Shown one piece after another: positions 15,401-32,011 of a stretch of DNA of 64,000 nucleotides (position 1 is the stretch's first letter; each line of letters starts with the position of its first letter). The translations under genes were made by a program, and so were the position numbers. Location of the stretch: positions 1,996,501-2,060,500 of the forward strand of contig NZ_CP162130.1 in NCBI RefSeq assembly GCF_040833975.1, read 5' to 3'. The notes under the pieces are model-generated. The model saw nothing but the letters and a program-made list of their open reading frames with translations. It made no database searches and was not told the DNA's origin. The DNA is from Leptospira sp. WS92.C1. GTDB taxonomy: Bacteria; Spirochaetota; Leptospiria; Leptospirales; Leptospiraceae.

Positions 15401-18163
15401 GGTGTCGTAAAGGAAACGGGAGAGGTTTTCTTCGAAGCCTCTCTTTCCGGAGAAAACGTAAAGGCAAATTCTTCGGTTTGGATCACGGGAAAAGAGGACA
15501 TTTGGTTTGCAGCTGCGGATCACGATCGAATGGATTTGCTTCCGGAAAAGAAAGAATATCAGGCCGGAGAAAAAGCAAAATTCCAAATTAGAATGCCTTT
15601 TCGAGAAGCGACCGCGCTCGTGACAGTGGAACGAGAGGGAATTCTCACTTCGTTTATCAAACCGTTGAGCGGTAAAAATCCGATACTGGAAATTCCGATT
15701 GAAAACGCATACGCGCCTAACGTGTTTGTTTCCGTATTGGCGGTTCGAGGGCGCGTCGACACTCCTAAAGAAACCGCTCTTGTGGATTTGGCAAGACCGT
15801 CGTTTCGATTGGGTGTGGCCCAGATCCGGGTCGGCTGGAAACCATTCGAGATCCCGCTTCGAGTGGAAACGGATAAGGCGGTTTATGGAACCAGACAAAA
15901 AGCAAAAGTTAAAATTCAAATCGATCATCTTTCTTCTCAGGTAAAAAAGGATGCGAGGATTACGTTAGCCGCCGTCGATCAAGGCTTGTTGGAACTCAAA
16001 TCGAACGATAGTTGGGATCTGCTCCGTGCGATGATGAAAGAAAGAGGAAACTCCGTTGAGACCTCAACGGCACAACTCCAAGTAATCGGACGCAGACATT
16101 TCGGATTGAAAAGTTTACCTCCGGGTGGCGGGGGAGGCGGCGCGACAACGAGAGAATTGTTTGATACTCTTTTGTATTGGAAAGCCGACTTAAAACCCGA
16201 TGAAAACGGGAAGTTGGAGGTGGAGATTCCTCTCAATGATTCTTTGACATCGTTTCAAATCGTGGCGATTGTACATTCCGGAAAAGATAAATTCGGTTCC
16301 GCATCGACCCAGATCCAAACCACAAGAGACGTGCTTGTATATCCGAGTATCGCACCGTTTGCAAGAGAAAAGGATCTGACACAAAGCGGGCTTTCACTCA
16401 AGAATACGAGCAATCGTTCTCTCCAATTGGAAATCAGTCCTAAAACTTCTCCCGATCTCAAATTGGAATCCAAAAAAATCGAACTCGGTGCAGGGGAATC
16501 CAAGATCGTAAACTGGGAAATTTCCATTCCGACTCAGAAGAATGAAATCGTATATGAATTCAACACTCGGGAAATCGGCGGCGAATTTTCAGATACGGTT
16601 CGTTTTCGTCAAAAGGTGGGGGAGTCCGTTCCTGTAAGAGTGTTGCAATCCACCTTTGTTCAACTGGAAGACGGGAAGTTCAGCGTTCCTATCCAAGAAA
16701 ATCAAGAAGCGATTGCGGGAAGCGGGAAATTGGAAGTCAGTCTAAAGTCCACTCTGACCGGCGGAGCGATTCTTTCGGCAAAGGATCATATGAATACGTA
16801 TCCGTATTCTTGTTTGGAGCAAAAACTTTCCAAGGCGGTCTCTTCCGGAGCCACGAAAGAATGGGATCAGATTATGGCACATCTCGGCGCGTATTTGGAT
16901 GGAGATGGTCTCTTGAAGTTCTTTCCTTCTTCTATCTATGGAAGCGAGATTTTAACCGCATATATTTTGATTCTTTCCTCGGAATCCGGTTTTGTCATAC
17001 CCGATGCGGTGCGGGAAACGATGATCCAAGCATTGAATCGATACAGCAAAGATTTGATTTTTAGAAACAGTTACGTTTCCAATACGGACACAAAATTAAA
17101 AAAGATCATCGTATTGGATGCCTTGTCCCGATTTACTTCTCTTGGGGACGATAGTATTCGCGCGGTTCAAACGGATCCGAAAATTCTGCCCACTGACATT
17201 TTGATCAGTTTGAGAAATATCTATTCCAAATCGAATGCTTTTAAGAATCAGATTGCTGGGTTAGACGTCCTTCTTAAGTCCCGATTTAGAATCCAGGGAA
17301 CTTCCTACAACTTTGCGGATGAGCCCGGGCTTTGGTGGCTTTTGTCTTCCGGTGACTCTACGGTAATGAGAACCATTTTATCCGTAGTCAAAGATCCTTC
17401 TTGGAAAGAGGATCTACCTCGGCTGATCCGAGGAGCGATCGCAAGACAATCCAAGGGGCATTGGGATATCACTACCGCAAACGCTCTGGGAATTTTAGCG
17501 TTTCAGAATTACTCCAAACAGTTTGAAAAAGATTCCGTGGAAGGAAACACGTTAGTCACTCTCGGAAACAACAGCAACACATTGGAGTGGAAGAATAAAA
17601 AAGATCCTCCTCCTATTTCGATTCCGATGCCAGGCTCCACACAAAATTTGGAATTTGTCCAAAATGGAAGTGGCAAACCGTATGCGGTGATTCATACAAA
17701 AGCCGCGCTGCCTTTAAAGGAAAAACTGGAAAGCGGAATGAGGCTTGATAAGGAAATCATAGACGAGTCCGGAAGCAGTAAATCTTCTTTTAGGGAAGGG
17801 GATTTGGTTCGAGTCCGATTGAAAATCAAAACCGAATCGGATCTTTCCTGGGTCGCGATCAAGGATCCGATTCCTGCGGGTGCGAGCATTTTGGGTTCCG
17901 GACTTGGAAACGATTCCCGTTCCGGATCAGAGTTGGTGAAAGACGACAACTGGTGGTCCTCGCCGACTTTTATAGAAAGAAAATGGGAAGGATACACCGC
18001 ATACTTTGAATATCTTCCTGCGGGAACGGTCACCTTAGAATACGTTTATCGAATCAATCATGCGGGCAGGTTTGTTCTTCCTCAGACTCGCGTTGAGGCG
18101 ATGTATCTTCCCGATCAGTTTGCGGAAGTTCCCAATCCCGATCAATCTGTCACGAAGGAGTAA
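12428..18163 (+). CDS. Bacterial alpha-2-macroglobulin (thioester type)
   Basis: A giant envelope protein, about 1,911 residues if started at TTG 12428; the frame is open back to 12245, but that part does not look coding. A hydrophobic segment (CFIIFILFAGSLSAQ) gives a signal peptide cleaved near LSA-Q. The middle has repeated macroglobulin beta-domains; LPPGGGGGGATTRELF and the following DTLLYWKADLKPDENG are the A2M core. The thioester CLEQ motif is intact (16811-16822, about residue 1462), so it can trap attacking proteases covalently. In many bacteria it is encoded next to pbpC and is thought to protect the cell when the wall is breached; that pairing is present here, 2 bp downstream. No lipobox cysteine is seen, unlike the lipoprotein YfhM. 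Confidence 0.92.
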   Translation: MHFLIHFLSTTRALFQNSRFRFRKKGSLRSFCFIIFILFAGSLSAQVQIEFNPTGEVKRPSQIRARFSESMIPLGNPKFSLYPFEIRCPVKGTERWVDDKNWVLEFHSPLPGGVECSFETKKIKSISGNSPKEGERFSFYTGGPEMESSSPYAGGVIDEEQIFVLDLDSEVDLSSASDHLYFVAEGIREKIGFSIVSDQSLEKKILKASYREEIKSPTTILLKPDQKFPSGKKVYLILEQGLKSKSGIVRSSTRKIEYTVRKPFLAEFSCSRVNAKAACIPSLPFYVTFTAPVAVETLKKIQLQTADGKLIPAKVNSEDGNYNYGVSFPAPIQPKSKFQVLLPSAIKDDAERSLSNQSSFPLSVSTEDYPPLLKFSAKFGILERFPEAILPVTIRNLEAENPVRHYQIKTNPANQETLDKQFDKLKEKGKEILNWATGKDEKETQGSTKQFTGKELILGPNQIAEIRKYLRILESLEHKDSLFEPSKNPLPATNEIKLQSKHGTRRFEVVGIPLKTPGFHIVEMKSDVLGNSFLGTNQPFYVRTGALVTNLSLHFKWGKESSLVWVTRLNDAKPVANADVQIYNCKNEKIFSGKTNSSGTLLIRGIPYKNDVRRCSWKSYENGLFLTAAFEDDFTFSHTKWQNGIENWRFNLPGDYESSSVLFHPVLDRTLFRAGETLSMKIVSRAKRSLGFEFPASKEFPMYAKIIHSGTEKEYSIPLKWNMEGTSSAQFKIPKEANLGVYQIVLTEFSGTANRNVNIGEFRLEEFRVPLMKADFQTTGSNIRPSKLEITGNIRYLSGGGAGKIPVLVRTRVVPGGAVSFADYPEFYFSNGKVNKKQDDSEWETQTARSFVKNSLVLDSRGFFESTVKNIPESDSPQRLEAELEYRDPNGEIQSAYRSFPIYPSGYHIGIAPESWAATQDSVKFKVAVLDLNGKPVEGKKVIVQSFTKKYYSHRKRLVGGFYSYEHKPEVKELGEFCSGKTNDKGFLFCSGVVKETGEVFFEASLSGENVKANSSVWITGKEDIWFAAADHDRMDLLPEKKEYQAGEKAKFQIRMPFREATALVTVEREGILTSFIKPLSGKNPILEIPIENAYAPNVFVSVLAVRGRVDTPKETALVDLARPSFRLGVAQIRVGWKPFEIPLRVETDKAVYGTRQKAKVKIQIDHLSSQVKKDARITLAAVDQGLLELKSNDSWDLLRAMMKERGNSVETSTAQLQVIGRRHFGLKSLPPGGGGGGATTRELFDTLLYWKADLKPDENGKLEVEIPLNDSLTSFQIVAIVHSGKDKFGSASTQIQTTRDVLVYPSIAPFAREKDLTQSGLSLKNTSNRSLQLEISPKTSPDLKLESKKIELGAGESKIVNWEISIPTQKNEIVYEFNTREIGGEFSDTVRFRQKVGESVPVRVLQSTFVQLEDGKFSVPIQENQEAIAGSGKLEVSLKSTLTGGAILSAKDHMNTYPYSCLEQKLSKAVSSGATKEWDQIMAHLGAYLDGDGLLKFFPSSIYGSEILTAYILILSSESGFVIPDAVRETMIQALNRYSKDLIFRNSYVSNTDTKLKKIIVLDALSRFTSLGDDSIRAVQTDPKILPTDILISLRNIYSKSNAFKNQIAGLDVLLKSRFRIQGTSYNFADEPGLWWLLSSGDSTVMRTILSVVKDPSWKEDLPRLIRGAIARQSKGHWDITTANALGILAFQNYSKQFEKDSVEGNTLVTLGNNSNTLEWKNKKDPPPISIPMPGSTQNLEFVQNGSGKPYAVIHTKAALPLKEKLESGMRLDKEIIDESGSSKSSFREGDLVRVRLKIKTESDLSWVAIKDPIPAGASILGSGLGNDSRSGSELVKDDNWWSSPTFIERKWEGYTAYFEYLPAGTVTLEYVYRINHAGRFVLPQTRVEAMYLPDQFAEVPNPDQSVTKE

Positions 18164-18165
18164 TT

Positions 18166-20259
<2,094 letters not shown>

Positions 20260-20321
20260 AAGAGAGGTTTTTTTCTCTTGCAGGGAACGTTGTTTGCGTT
20301 AGAATCAACCCAAGATTTCCA

Positions 20322-21119
<798 letters not shown>

Positions 21120-21120
21120 T

Positions 21121-22296
<1,176 letters not shown>

Positions 22297-22314
<18 letters not shown>

Positions 22315-23226
22315 GCCGTTCATTAGTTTTAAAATACCGTATAACGTCTTGATATAAGGAGTCTCCACCTCATATCGTTTTGCGATTTTTAATGCGTTGC
22401 CTAAAATCGCATCCAACTCCATCGGTCTCCCTGCTTCAAAATCCAAAAGCATACTCGTTTTATACGGTTTCATCGTTTCGGTCATCGTTATGAATGTGTC
22501 AATCTGGCTTTCGGGAACTTCCGCCCCGTCCAGACGGGAAAGGATTTGAACTTCCTTCATAATTTCGATGACGAGAAAGCGGCTTTCGTCTAACGCGAGA
22601 ATTTCCGAAGTATTCTTTCCTGCCGACAAAACGCTGATCGGATTGAAGGGCGCATTCCACATCAACTTTTTCCACCGCGCTTGACGGATGGAATCCGTGA
22701 GTTGTGCAGGAACCCCCACGGATTGAAAGAGTCGCACCAAGGTTTCACAAACTTTCGAAGGGGAACGATTTTCGGAACCAAGAGTCAATTCTCCATAGTC
22801 CAGATGAAGAATCTTTCCGTTGGAAAGTCGATTGGCGCAAACGAATGCGAGCCCGCTCAAAATTTCGTTGGAAGGGTAAAGGGCTGAAACTGGTTCTTCG
22901 ATACCGATCCCGTTTTGCAAAAGCAGGATTGGAAGATGTTTGGGAATTGCCTTTCCTAAAATGGATTCGAGTCCAATCTCAGGAAGACATTTCAAACCAT
23001 TGAGAACAAGATCGTATCCGTCTAAACTTTCTGGTAGTGTTTCAAAAACGTCATCGGGGAAATATTCGAAATTTCCCCAAGGTTGACTTGAAATCTGAAA
23101 CCCGTTTTGTTTTAGATCGGTCGCATTTTTTCGAACCCAAAAATCAAGACTACAACCTGCTTGTGCCAGTTTTCCAGCATACAATCCAGAGACCGCACCG
23201 GAACCTAAAACTAAAATTCGGAACAA
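22297..23226 (-). CDS. panE: 2-dehydropantoate 2-reductase
   Basis: 309 residues of the ketopantoate reductase family (NADPH-dependent reduction of ketopantoate to pantoate for CoA synthesis). N-terminal Rossmann loop GSGAVSGLYAGKL; NGLKCLPE and LLQNGIG follow; a lysine in ARWKKLMWNAPFNPISVL matches the catalytic Lys region, and ELDAILG near the C-terminus matches the family. The start is TTG at 23226, immediately after the stop of the upstream 65-residue gene, whose GGTGGGG tail can act as ribosome-binding site. Some family members reduce other 2-keto acids, so the exact substrate is inferred. Confidence 0.85.
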
Positions 23227-23227
23227 A

Positions 23228-23425
23228 TTACCCCACCTGTGCGAACTTTTTTTCTATCTTTTTTAAAATTTCGGTGACTGCCTGAACATAACCGTCGTAG
23301 ACACCGCGGTCGTATTCGTTCAGGGTTCGATAATTGAGTCCCTGCATTTCCTTTAGATGACTTCTCAACTCGTCGTCGATATAATTTTTGCGGACATAAA
23401 TCGTTTCAAAAATCTTTGGATGCAT
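23228..23425 (-). CDS. Small conserved-looking protein of unknown function
   Basis: 65 residues, no signal peptide or membrane helix, highly charged and probably helical (ends VTEILKKIEKKFAQVG). The ATG at 23425 follows a GGGGGA ribosome-binding site, and the stop touches the panE start, so it is very likely a real, cotranslated gene. No family recognised. Confidence 0.65.
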   Translation of the reverse strand: MHPKIFETIYVRKNYIDDELRSHLKEMQGLNYRTLNEYDRGVYDGYVQAVTEILKKIEKKFAQVG

Positions 23426-23496
23426 AACTATCCCCCATCATAAGAAATTCTAAAAATCATATCAATTTTGCTTTGTAAACATTCTAATTTTAAAAA

Positions 23497-24243
23497 TTAG
23501 AAATTTGTGTTTTGATAAAGTTTGGATTTGAGCCAGAGATTCGCCTTTTTATAATCCGGGTATTTTCTTTCCAAAATTTTAAATTCTTTTCCATGAATCA
23601 CGTTTTTTCCATTTTTTCTTTTTACGGGAAAATACACGTGGAGCAATTCGTGAAATACGATGTATTCCAAAACAAACTCAGGGATCGAGGGTTGAGAAAG
23701 AATCGGATTGATTACGATCATTTTGTGAGATGGATCGTAGTGCCCGAGTCTTGTTCTGGATTTTCCCTTTCCCCAATAAATATCAATTTCGGATATATCG
23801 ATTTGCAGATATAAATCGTTAATTTTTTTTAGAATCAATTTCAGAGTTTCGTTTTTCGATTCGGAGCGTTCGATTCGTTTTCGTTTTTTCTGGGATTCCG
23901 ATTTCGAATGAGAATGGTTTGTGTAAAATCTGTAGATCTGAGATTCTAAAATTTCAGGAATAGGAAGTTTTAGAAGTTTATAAAGAAGCAGATCCACAAC
24001 TGCTTCCAAAAAAATCGGATCCGATTTTAGATACAGAGAGTGAATTTTAAATTCCAGTTTTCCAGCAGATATTCGGATTGAACTTCCTAAATTGGAGTAG
24101 GGATAAAATTTGAATCGAATCTCTTTTTTTTCCAACGTCTTTTGTTTATAATTTTTTCTAAATTCTAAAACACGATTCTCCAAAACTTTCAGAGCTTGTG
24201 CATGGCTGATTGTTTCGTTTTGGGTCTCAAACGCCAAAATCAT
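23497..24243 (-). CDS. SprT/YgjP-like zinc metallopeptidase-fold protein
   Basis: 248 residues. The zincin motif HELLH is at residues 198-202 (FHELLHVYFP), followed after ~16 residues by HGKEFKILERKYPDYKKANLWL, which gives the third zinc ligand and the YgjP/SprT C-terminal signature. IDIYWGKGKSRTRLGHYDPSHKMIVINPIL before it matches SprT-like domains. The N-terminal half is basic and unassigned. It may be a peptidase acting on DNA-protein crosslinks, as in SprT/Spartan, which would fit the helicase gene only 3 bp upstream; that functional link is inference. Confidence 0.75.
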   Translation of the reverse strand: MILAFETQNETISHAQALKVLENRVLEFRKNYKQKTLEKKEIRFKFYPYSNLGSSIRISAGKLEFKIHSLYLKSDPIFLEAVVDLLLYKLLKLPIPEILESQIYRFYTNHSHSKSESQKKRKRIERSESKNETLKLILKKINDLYLQIDISEIDIYWGKGKSRTRLGHYDPSHKMIVINPILSQPSIPEFVLEYIVFHELLHVYFPVKRKNGKNVIHGKEFKILERKYPDYKKANLWLKSKLYQNTNF

Positions 24244-24246
24244 AAA

Positions 24247-26250
24247 TCAACTTCCGAAGTAGTCTTGAATTCTGGAAAAGGATTCCGATACATTTTTGGG
24301 ATTTGCGGAAGAAGAATTCGATACAAAATCGTTTTTGACAGAGGACTTTCCAGAATTGAATTTGAGTTCATAAACGGATTCCGGAGAGGGAATCTCGCTT
24401 AAAAATCGAGATAACTTCGTATAATAGGGCCCAGATTTGGATTGAGCCAAAGACGGTCTTGTAAGATAGAGTTCCTTTCTCGCCCTTGTAATCGCGACGT
24501 AAAAGAGTCGTCTTTCCTCTTCCGTATCCGTATTTTTGCTGGAAGGAAACGCACCTTCGGTGGTGTTCAAAATAAAAACGATATCGTATTCGAGTCCCTT
24601 TGCGGAATGAACTGTGGAAAGGTTTAAAAGATCCGTTTCTGAATTGTCAGGATTGATTTTTTCCAAACTGAGAGAAGCGTGATCCATCGTGAGATCGGAA
24701 AGAAAATCGGAGAGGGAAGAATACTTTAAAGCAAAACCAAGAACCGAATCCAAATCTTCCGATCTTCGTTTGGAGTCATCGTAGTTTTTTTCCAATAAAA
24801 CCCTGTAGTAATCGATAAAATCGGAAGTGATCGTTTTTACATCTGCCTTTGTGTCCAGGTGTTTTTGGTAGAGATGATAAAGTGGGGTTAGATATTTCGA
24901 GAGAGCGGTGCCGGTTTCTTCGGCAAGAATGAGCATGCTTCCGGAGGATTGGCGGATTTGCTCCAGGATTTCGCTGGATTTTGCATTTCCGATTCCGGGG
25001 ATCAATTTTAAAACTCGGATCCATGATACGGAATCCAATGGGTTGATCAGAATTTTTAAAAAGGAAAGTAGATCTTTGATATGCGCCGTTTCAATAAACT
25101 TTCTTCCGCCGAATTTTACGAACGGAATATTTCGTTTTGCTAATACGAGTTCGAGTTGATTGGAGTTCCAACCTGCACGAAACAGAACGCCCATTTTTTT
25201 AAAAGGAATTCCTTCCTCTTTTTTCTGAAGAAGAATTTCTGCGATTCCTTCCGCTTCCTCCAATTCGTCCGTAAATTGTAAAACGGCAGGGATTGGGCCG
25301 TTTTCATTTTCGGTAAATAGATACTTTTCGTATTTTTCCGAAAAATTCTGTAATACCGCATTTGCGAGATTGAGAATGGCCGGAGTACTCCGATAGTTTT
25401 TTTCTAAAAATATCGTTTTTGTATTTTGAAAAATTTTAGGAAAATCTAATATTCCACGAACCGTCGCGCCTCGAAACGTATAAATACACTGAGCGTCGTC
25501 TCCGACCACCATCAAATTAGAATGTTCCGAAGCGAGTAAGCAGGCGATATGAGCTTGTATCTTATTCGTATCCTGAAATTCATCCACCATGATGAATCTG
25601 TATTTTTCGGAAAGCGCGGATCGGACTCCTGCGTGTTCCGCAAGGAGATCCCGGGTAAAGTAGAGGAGGTCGTCGTAATCCAAAAGGGAACGTTCCCTTT
25701 TATAGGTTTTATAGTCTTCAAATATGACTGCGATATCTTTTTGTCGTTGTAAAAAAATTGGATAATCTTTTTCTAATATAAGCACCAAATTTTTTCCTGT
25801 ATTCTGAATTTCGCTGTGAATTCTCACCAATGTCTCATTGGAAGGAAAACGTGTTTTTGTTTTTCCAAAGTCCTTTTCATTTCTCAGAAATTGAAACACG
25901 TCCAAGGAATCCGCATCGTCCAGGATCGTAAAATCGGAGGAAAGGCCGAGTGCGGGGGCGAATCTTCGAAGTACAGAGCTGCAAAATGAATGAAAGGTTC
26001 CTCCTTGAACTTCGGAACAACGATTGTCCCCCATGGAGGAGGCTCTCAGAATCATTTCTCTCGCTGCCTTTCGAGTGAAGGTTAAGAGTAAAATAGAGCT
26101 GGCCGGGACTCCGGCAGAAACCAGTTGAGCCAATCTGCTGATAATGGTTTTGGTTTTGCCGGTTCCGGCGCCTGCTAAAACAAGCACCGGTCCCTCCTGG
26201 GTAAGGACCGCTTCTAATTGCGCTGAGTTTAATTCTTCCTTCCAGGACAT
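24247..26250 (-). CDS. UvrD/PcrA/Rep-type superfamily 1 DNA helicase
   Basis: 667 residues from the ATG at 26250 (MSWKEELNSAQLEAV). The frame is open upstream but overlaps slyD, so the longer version is rejected. Motif I AGAGTGKT (26-33), motif Ia LLLTFTRKAAREM, motif II VDEFQDTN, motif III GDDAQCIYTFRGA, motif IV EKNYRST, motif V STVHSAKGLEYDIVF and motif VI EERRLFYVAITRARKELYL are all present, so it is a functional 3'-5' helicase. Choosing between UvrD, PcrA and Rep is not possible by eye. It starts 19 bp after slyD and is followed by the SprT-like gene, forming a probable operon. Confidence 0.92.
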   Translation of the reverse strand: MSWKEELNSAQLEAVLTQEGPVLVLAGAGTGKTKTIISRLAQLVSAGVPASSILLLTFTRKAAREMILRASSMGDNRCSEVQGGTFHSFCSSVLRRFAPALGLSSDFTILDDADSLDVFQFLRNEKDFGKTKTRFPSNETLVRIHSEIQNTGKNLVLILEKDYPIFLQRQKDIAVIFEDYKTYKRERSLLDYDDLLYFTRDLLAEHAGVRSALSEKYRFIMVDEFQDTNKIQAHIACLLASEHSNLMVVGDDAQCIYTFRGATVRGILDFPKIFQNTKTIFLEKNYRSTPAILNLANAVLQNFSEKYEKYLFTENENGPIPAVLQFTDELEEAEGIAEILLQKKEEGIPFKKMGVLFRAGWNSNQLELVLAKRNIPFVKFGGRKFIETAHIKDLLSFLKILINPLDSVSWIRVLKLIPGIGNAKSSEILEQIRQSSGSMLILAEETGTALSKYLTPLYHLYQKHLDTKADVKTITSDFIDYYRVLLEKNYDDSKRRSEDLDSVLGFALKYSSLSDFLSDLTMDHASLSLEKINPDNSETDLLNLSTVHSAKGLEYDIVFILNTTEGAFPSSKNTDTEEERRLFYVAITRARKELYLTRPSLAQSKSGPYYTKLSRFLSEIPSPESVYELKFNSGKSSVKNDFVSNSSSANPKNVSESFSRIQDYFGS

Positions 26251-26269
26251 GAATGGTTGAAATGAATTC

Positions 26270-26740
<471 letters not shown>

Positions 26741-26856
26741 GGATAGCTCCAAATGGGATAGGTAAAAATTCTGGCAGGAATCGGGTTAGAAAAATACCGG
26801 AATCTAAGTACTTTTCAGAGTAAATCGTGTGCGGTTTAACTCAATCAGAATTTTAT

Positions 26857-27204
26857 TTAGATTTTAGAATCATATTGAAAATCGAGTATGGATCGTTCTT
26901 CATCTTTGAGAAAGGTTTCGATTCGGTTTGATAGAAAAAACCAAGAATCTTGATTGAAGGTATTTCGAAAGCGGTTTGAAAACTGAAGATAGTGATCCTC
27001 TGCGATTTGACTGTTTCCGGTGTAATCCAAAAGCAAGGTATAGGAGATCAGCAATAGATTTTTTTCCAAACTGTGGATCAAGGATGTTTCAATCATTTTT
27101 TTTGGCTCTTGGATTACGATTTTTTTTTTGAACCCGTTTCGAGTCACGAACAATGGGAGTTGATCTATTTTGGAATGTTTGCTTTTCCCGGAGTATATCT
27201 TCAT
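26857..27204 (-). CDS. Unknown small protein
   Basis: About 115 residues from an ATG at 27204 (MKIYSGKSKHSK). The frame stays open to a TTG at 27327 without a ribosome-binding site, so the start is uncertain. Hydrophilic and mostly helical, no signal peptide or known motif. It sits alone between slyD and the phosphatase gene. It may be a real species-level gene; no function can be given. Confidence 0.4.
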   Translation of the reverse strand: MKIYSGKSKHSKIDQLPLFVTRNGFKKKIVIQEPKKMIETSLIHSLEKNLLLISYTLLLDYTGNSQIAEDHYLQFSNRFRNTFNQDSWFFLSNRIETFLKDEERSILDFQYDSKI

Positions 27205-27462
27205 TGCGATTCCATCATCCAAATTGATAAAATTCCAAAACAGGAGCCCAAATCCATGGCTCGTAAAATCTCTCGGATTTGGACTTCGTCCTGAACTGTT
27301 AAACTCAAGTGGCACTTCCAGAGCCAAAAGAGAGCGAAGAAATGAGACTCTGCGAAGGATTCTTTAGTCAATATGCCTAATTTGAATCTAAAAAATGAAT
27401 TATTTATGACTTATATATCAAAATGATGCAATTTCAACAATAAATTTCCTAGGTATTCAGAT

Positions 27463-29826
<2,364 letters not shown>

Positions 29827-29902
29827 CGTTGTCTCCTCCTGACTCATACGGTTCTTTGTACTGTCAGGAGGAGAGAGGTTTGAGGGAAAAATTTAGAAAA
29901 TT

Positions 29903-31918
29903 CTAAACTGAATTGACTCCGATGGAAAGGGCTGCTTCAAAACCTTCGAGCATCGCACGTTTTGCGTCGATTCCAGATGCATCCTTGGCTCCTCCGATGA
30001 GAAAGGTGGGAATTCCGGAGATCTTGGTTTTGAATTCTTCGTAAAGGGAAACCTCGCTCAATTGTCCGGCGCATAGAATCATAGAATCGCATTCGATCGT
30101 TATAGGACCGTCCTTTTTGGTTTCTATCACTAGGCCTTGATCGGTCACTTCTTTATAATTCAAAGAAGTGTAAAATCCGACTTCCTTGGATTCCAACTCT
30201 TGGAGAAGCGCCCAAGCAGTGGTTGCCCCAAGCCCGGACCCGATCTTTCCCGATCTGCGGAAGATCGATACTTTTCGATCCGATTTTTCAGGTTGAATCT
30301 TTGCTTCCGTATAAGTCATCACATTGTATTTGTGAAAATAAGAATCGATGGAAGGCGCTTCCTCTTCGGTAAGCTTGTGCGCCACGTCGCAACCAATTCC
30401 TCCACCTCCGATCACCGCCACTTTTTTCCCGGGAATGAAGTTTCCGGAAAGATAATCCGCATACGACGCGGTTTTCTTTTTTTCAATTCCGGGAAGGGAG
30501 AATTCTCTCGGCTTGACCCCGGTCGCGAAAATTACCGCATCCGGTTTTAAGGCGAGAATGCTGTCTAACGTTGCTTTGTGCCCAAATTGAATTTCCACTC
30601 CAAGAGCTTTGAGTTCATTCTTAAAATAACGAATGGTTTCAAAAAACTCCGATTTTCCCGGAATTTGAGCAGCAAGATTGAGCTGTCCTCCGATCTTATC
30701 GGTCGCTTCCAAAACCGTTACTTTGTGTCCACGAATCGCGCTGATTCTTGCCGATTCCAAACCGCCAGGTCCAGAGCCGACAACGACGACGTGTTTTTTT
30801 TCCGCGACTTTCAGTTGACTGATCTCCAGTTCTCTATTTGCGGAGGGATTGACCAGACAAGAAACCATTTGCTCTTTAAATGTATGGTCCAAACAGGCTT
30901 GGTTGCAGGCGATACAGGTGTTGACCCTTTCTTCCTGATCCGCTTTGATCTTGTTGAGAATATCAGGATCCGCTAAAAACGGTCTCGCCATACTCAAAAT
31001 ATCGGCTTCGCCTTCTTTGAGAATCCGAGACATGGTTTCAGGCATATTCACCCGATTGGATGCAATGATCGGAATGTCTTTGACTCTTGCCTTGATCTTT
31101 CCGGAGATTTTCGCCCAAGCGCCTCTTGGTACAAGCATAGAAATCGTAGGAATTCGAGATTCGTGCCAACCGATTCCGATATTGAGTGCGTCCGCTCCGG
31201 TTTCCTTTAGTTTTTCGGCAAGTGTGACAACTTCCTCAAAAGAAGGATTGCCAGGAATCAAATCAATTCCGGACATCCGATAGACAACCGGGAAATCCTT
31301 TCCTACTTTTTTACGAATGTTCTTCATGACTTCAACTGCGAAGTTCATTCTTTTCTCAGGAGTTCCGCCAAAGAAATCCTCTCTTTGATTTGTTACTGGG
31401 GAAAAGAACTGATTGACGAGATAACCTTCACTTCCCATTACTTCGACGGCACCGAAGCCGACTTCTTTGGCTTTGAGCGCGGAATCCCCAAAATCCTCTA
31501 TGGTTTTCCAAGCCTCTTCTTCGCTGAGAACTCTTGGGATAAAACGATTGATCGGGGCCCTCAGTGCGGAAGGAGCCACAAGTTCTCTATGATACGAATA
31601 TCTACCTGCATGAAAAAGCTGCGCGCAAAAAACCCCTTTTGGTTTCATCGCGTTGGCTACGATGGAAAGTTCTTTGCAATCTTCTTCCTTTTGAAAGTTA
31701 AAGAAGATATTGGATCCTTTTCCTTCGTGATTGACGGAAATGCCGCCGGTGGTAATAAAACAAGCCCCTCCGTCAAATCTCTTGCCATAGAACGCAATCA
31801 TTCGATCTGCGGTCATCGGCATTCCTTCCAACCCTAAGTGCATGGATCCCATAATCACTCTGTGCGGTAGGGTAATCGAACCGAGTTGAATCGGTTGAAA
31901 AATTTCAGAATATTTCAT
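29903..31918 (-). CDS. fadH: 2,4-dienoyl-CoA reductase (FadH-type Fe-S flavoenzyme)
   Basis: 671 residues, the usual FadH length; start at ATG 31918 (MKYSEIFQPIQLG). The N-terminal half is an Old-Yellow-Enzyme TIM barrel (RVIMGSMHLGLEG, GAVEVMGSEGYLVNQF). Cysteines in CIACNQACLDHTF and VSCLVNP bind the 4Fe-4S cluster. The C-terminal half has two dinucleotide motifs (VVVGSGPGGLESAR and AVIGGGGIGCDVA). The enzyme reduces 2,4-dienoyl-CoA intermediates of unsaturated fatty acid beta-oxidation, fitting organisms that live on host fatty acids. The frame continues upstream without a start signal. Two tandem palindromes lie ~100-120 bp before the start. Confidence 0.92.
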   Translation of the reverse strand: MKYSEIFQPIQLGSITLPHRVIMGSMHLGLEGMPMTADRMIAFYGKRFDGGACFITTGGISVNHEGKGSNIFFNFQKEEDCKELSIVANAMKPKGVFCAQLFHAGRYSYHRELVAPSALRAPINRFIPRVLSEEEAWKTIEDFGDSALKAKEVGFGAVEVMGSEGYLVNQFFSPVTNQREDFFGGTPEKRMNFAVEVMKNIRKKVGKDFPVVYRMSGIDLIPGNPSFEEVVTLAEKLKETGADALNIGIGWHESRIPTISMLVPRGAWAKISGKIKARVKDIPIIASNRVNMPETMSRILKEGEADILSMARPFLADPDILNKIKADQEERVNTCIACNQACLDHTFKEQMVSCLVNPSANRELEISQLKVAEKKHVVVVGSGPGGLESARISAIRGHKVTVLEATDKIGGQLNLAAQIPGKSEFFETIRYFKNELKALGVEIQFGHKATLDSILALKPDAVIFATGVKPREFSLPGIEKKKTASYADYLSGNFIPGKKVAVIGGGGIGCDVAHKLTEEEAPSIDSYFHKYNVMTYTEAKIQPEKSDRKVSIFRRSGKIGSGLGATTAWALLQELESKEVGFYTSLNYKEVTDQGLVIETKKDGPITIECDSMILCAGQLSEVSLYEEFKTKISGIPTFLIGGAKDASGIDAKRAMLEGFEAALSIGVNSV

Positions 31919-32011
31919 AACTAACCTTTTGTAGAAGAGAATCTTTGTAATTCTACCTTGAAATCTGCCTAGAAAACGGGCAAGAGAATTCTTGCCTTGA
32001 AATCTAAATTT

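Noticed and set aside
15005..15928. A 307-codon minus-strand frame inside the A2M gene
   Set aside because: It lies wholly within a well-supported plus-strand gene, is rich in Arg/Phe/Ser as expected from antisense reading, and has no ribosome-binding site or domain.
20260..20279. AAGAGA-N8-TCTCTT stem after pbpC
   Set aside because: It is not followed by a T-run and the stem is only 6 bp, so it is not supported as a terminator.
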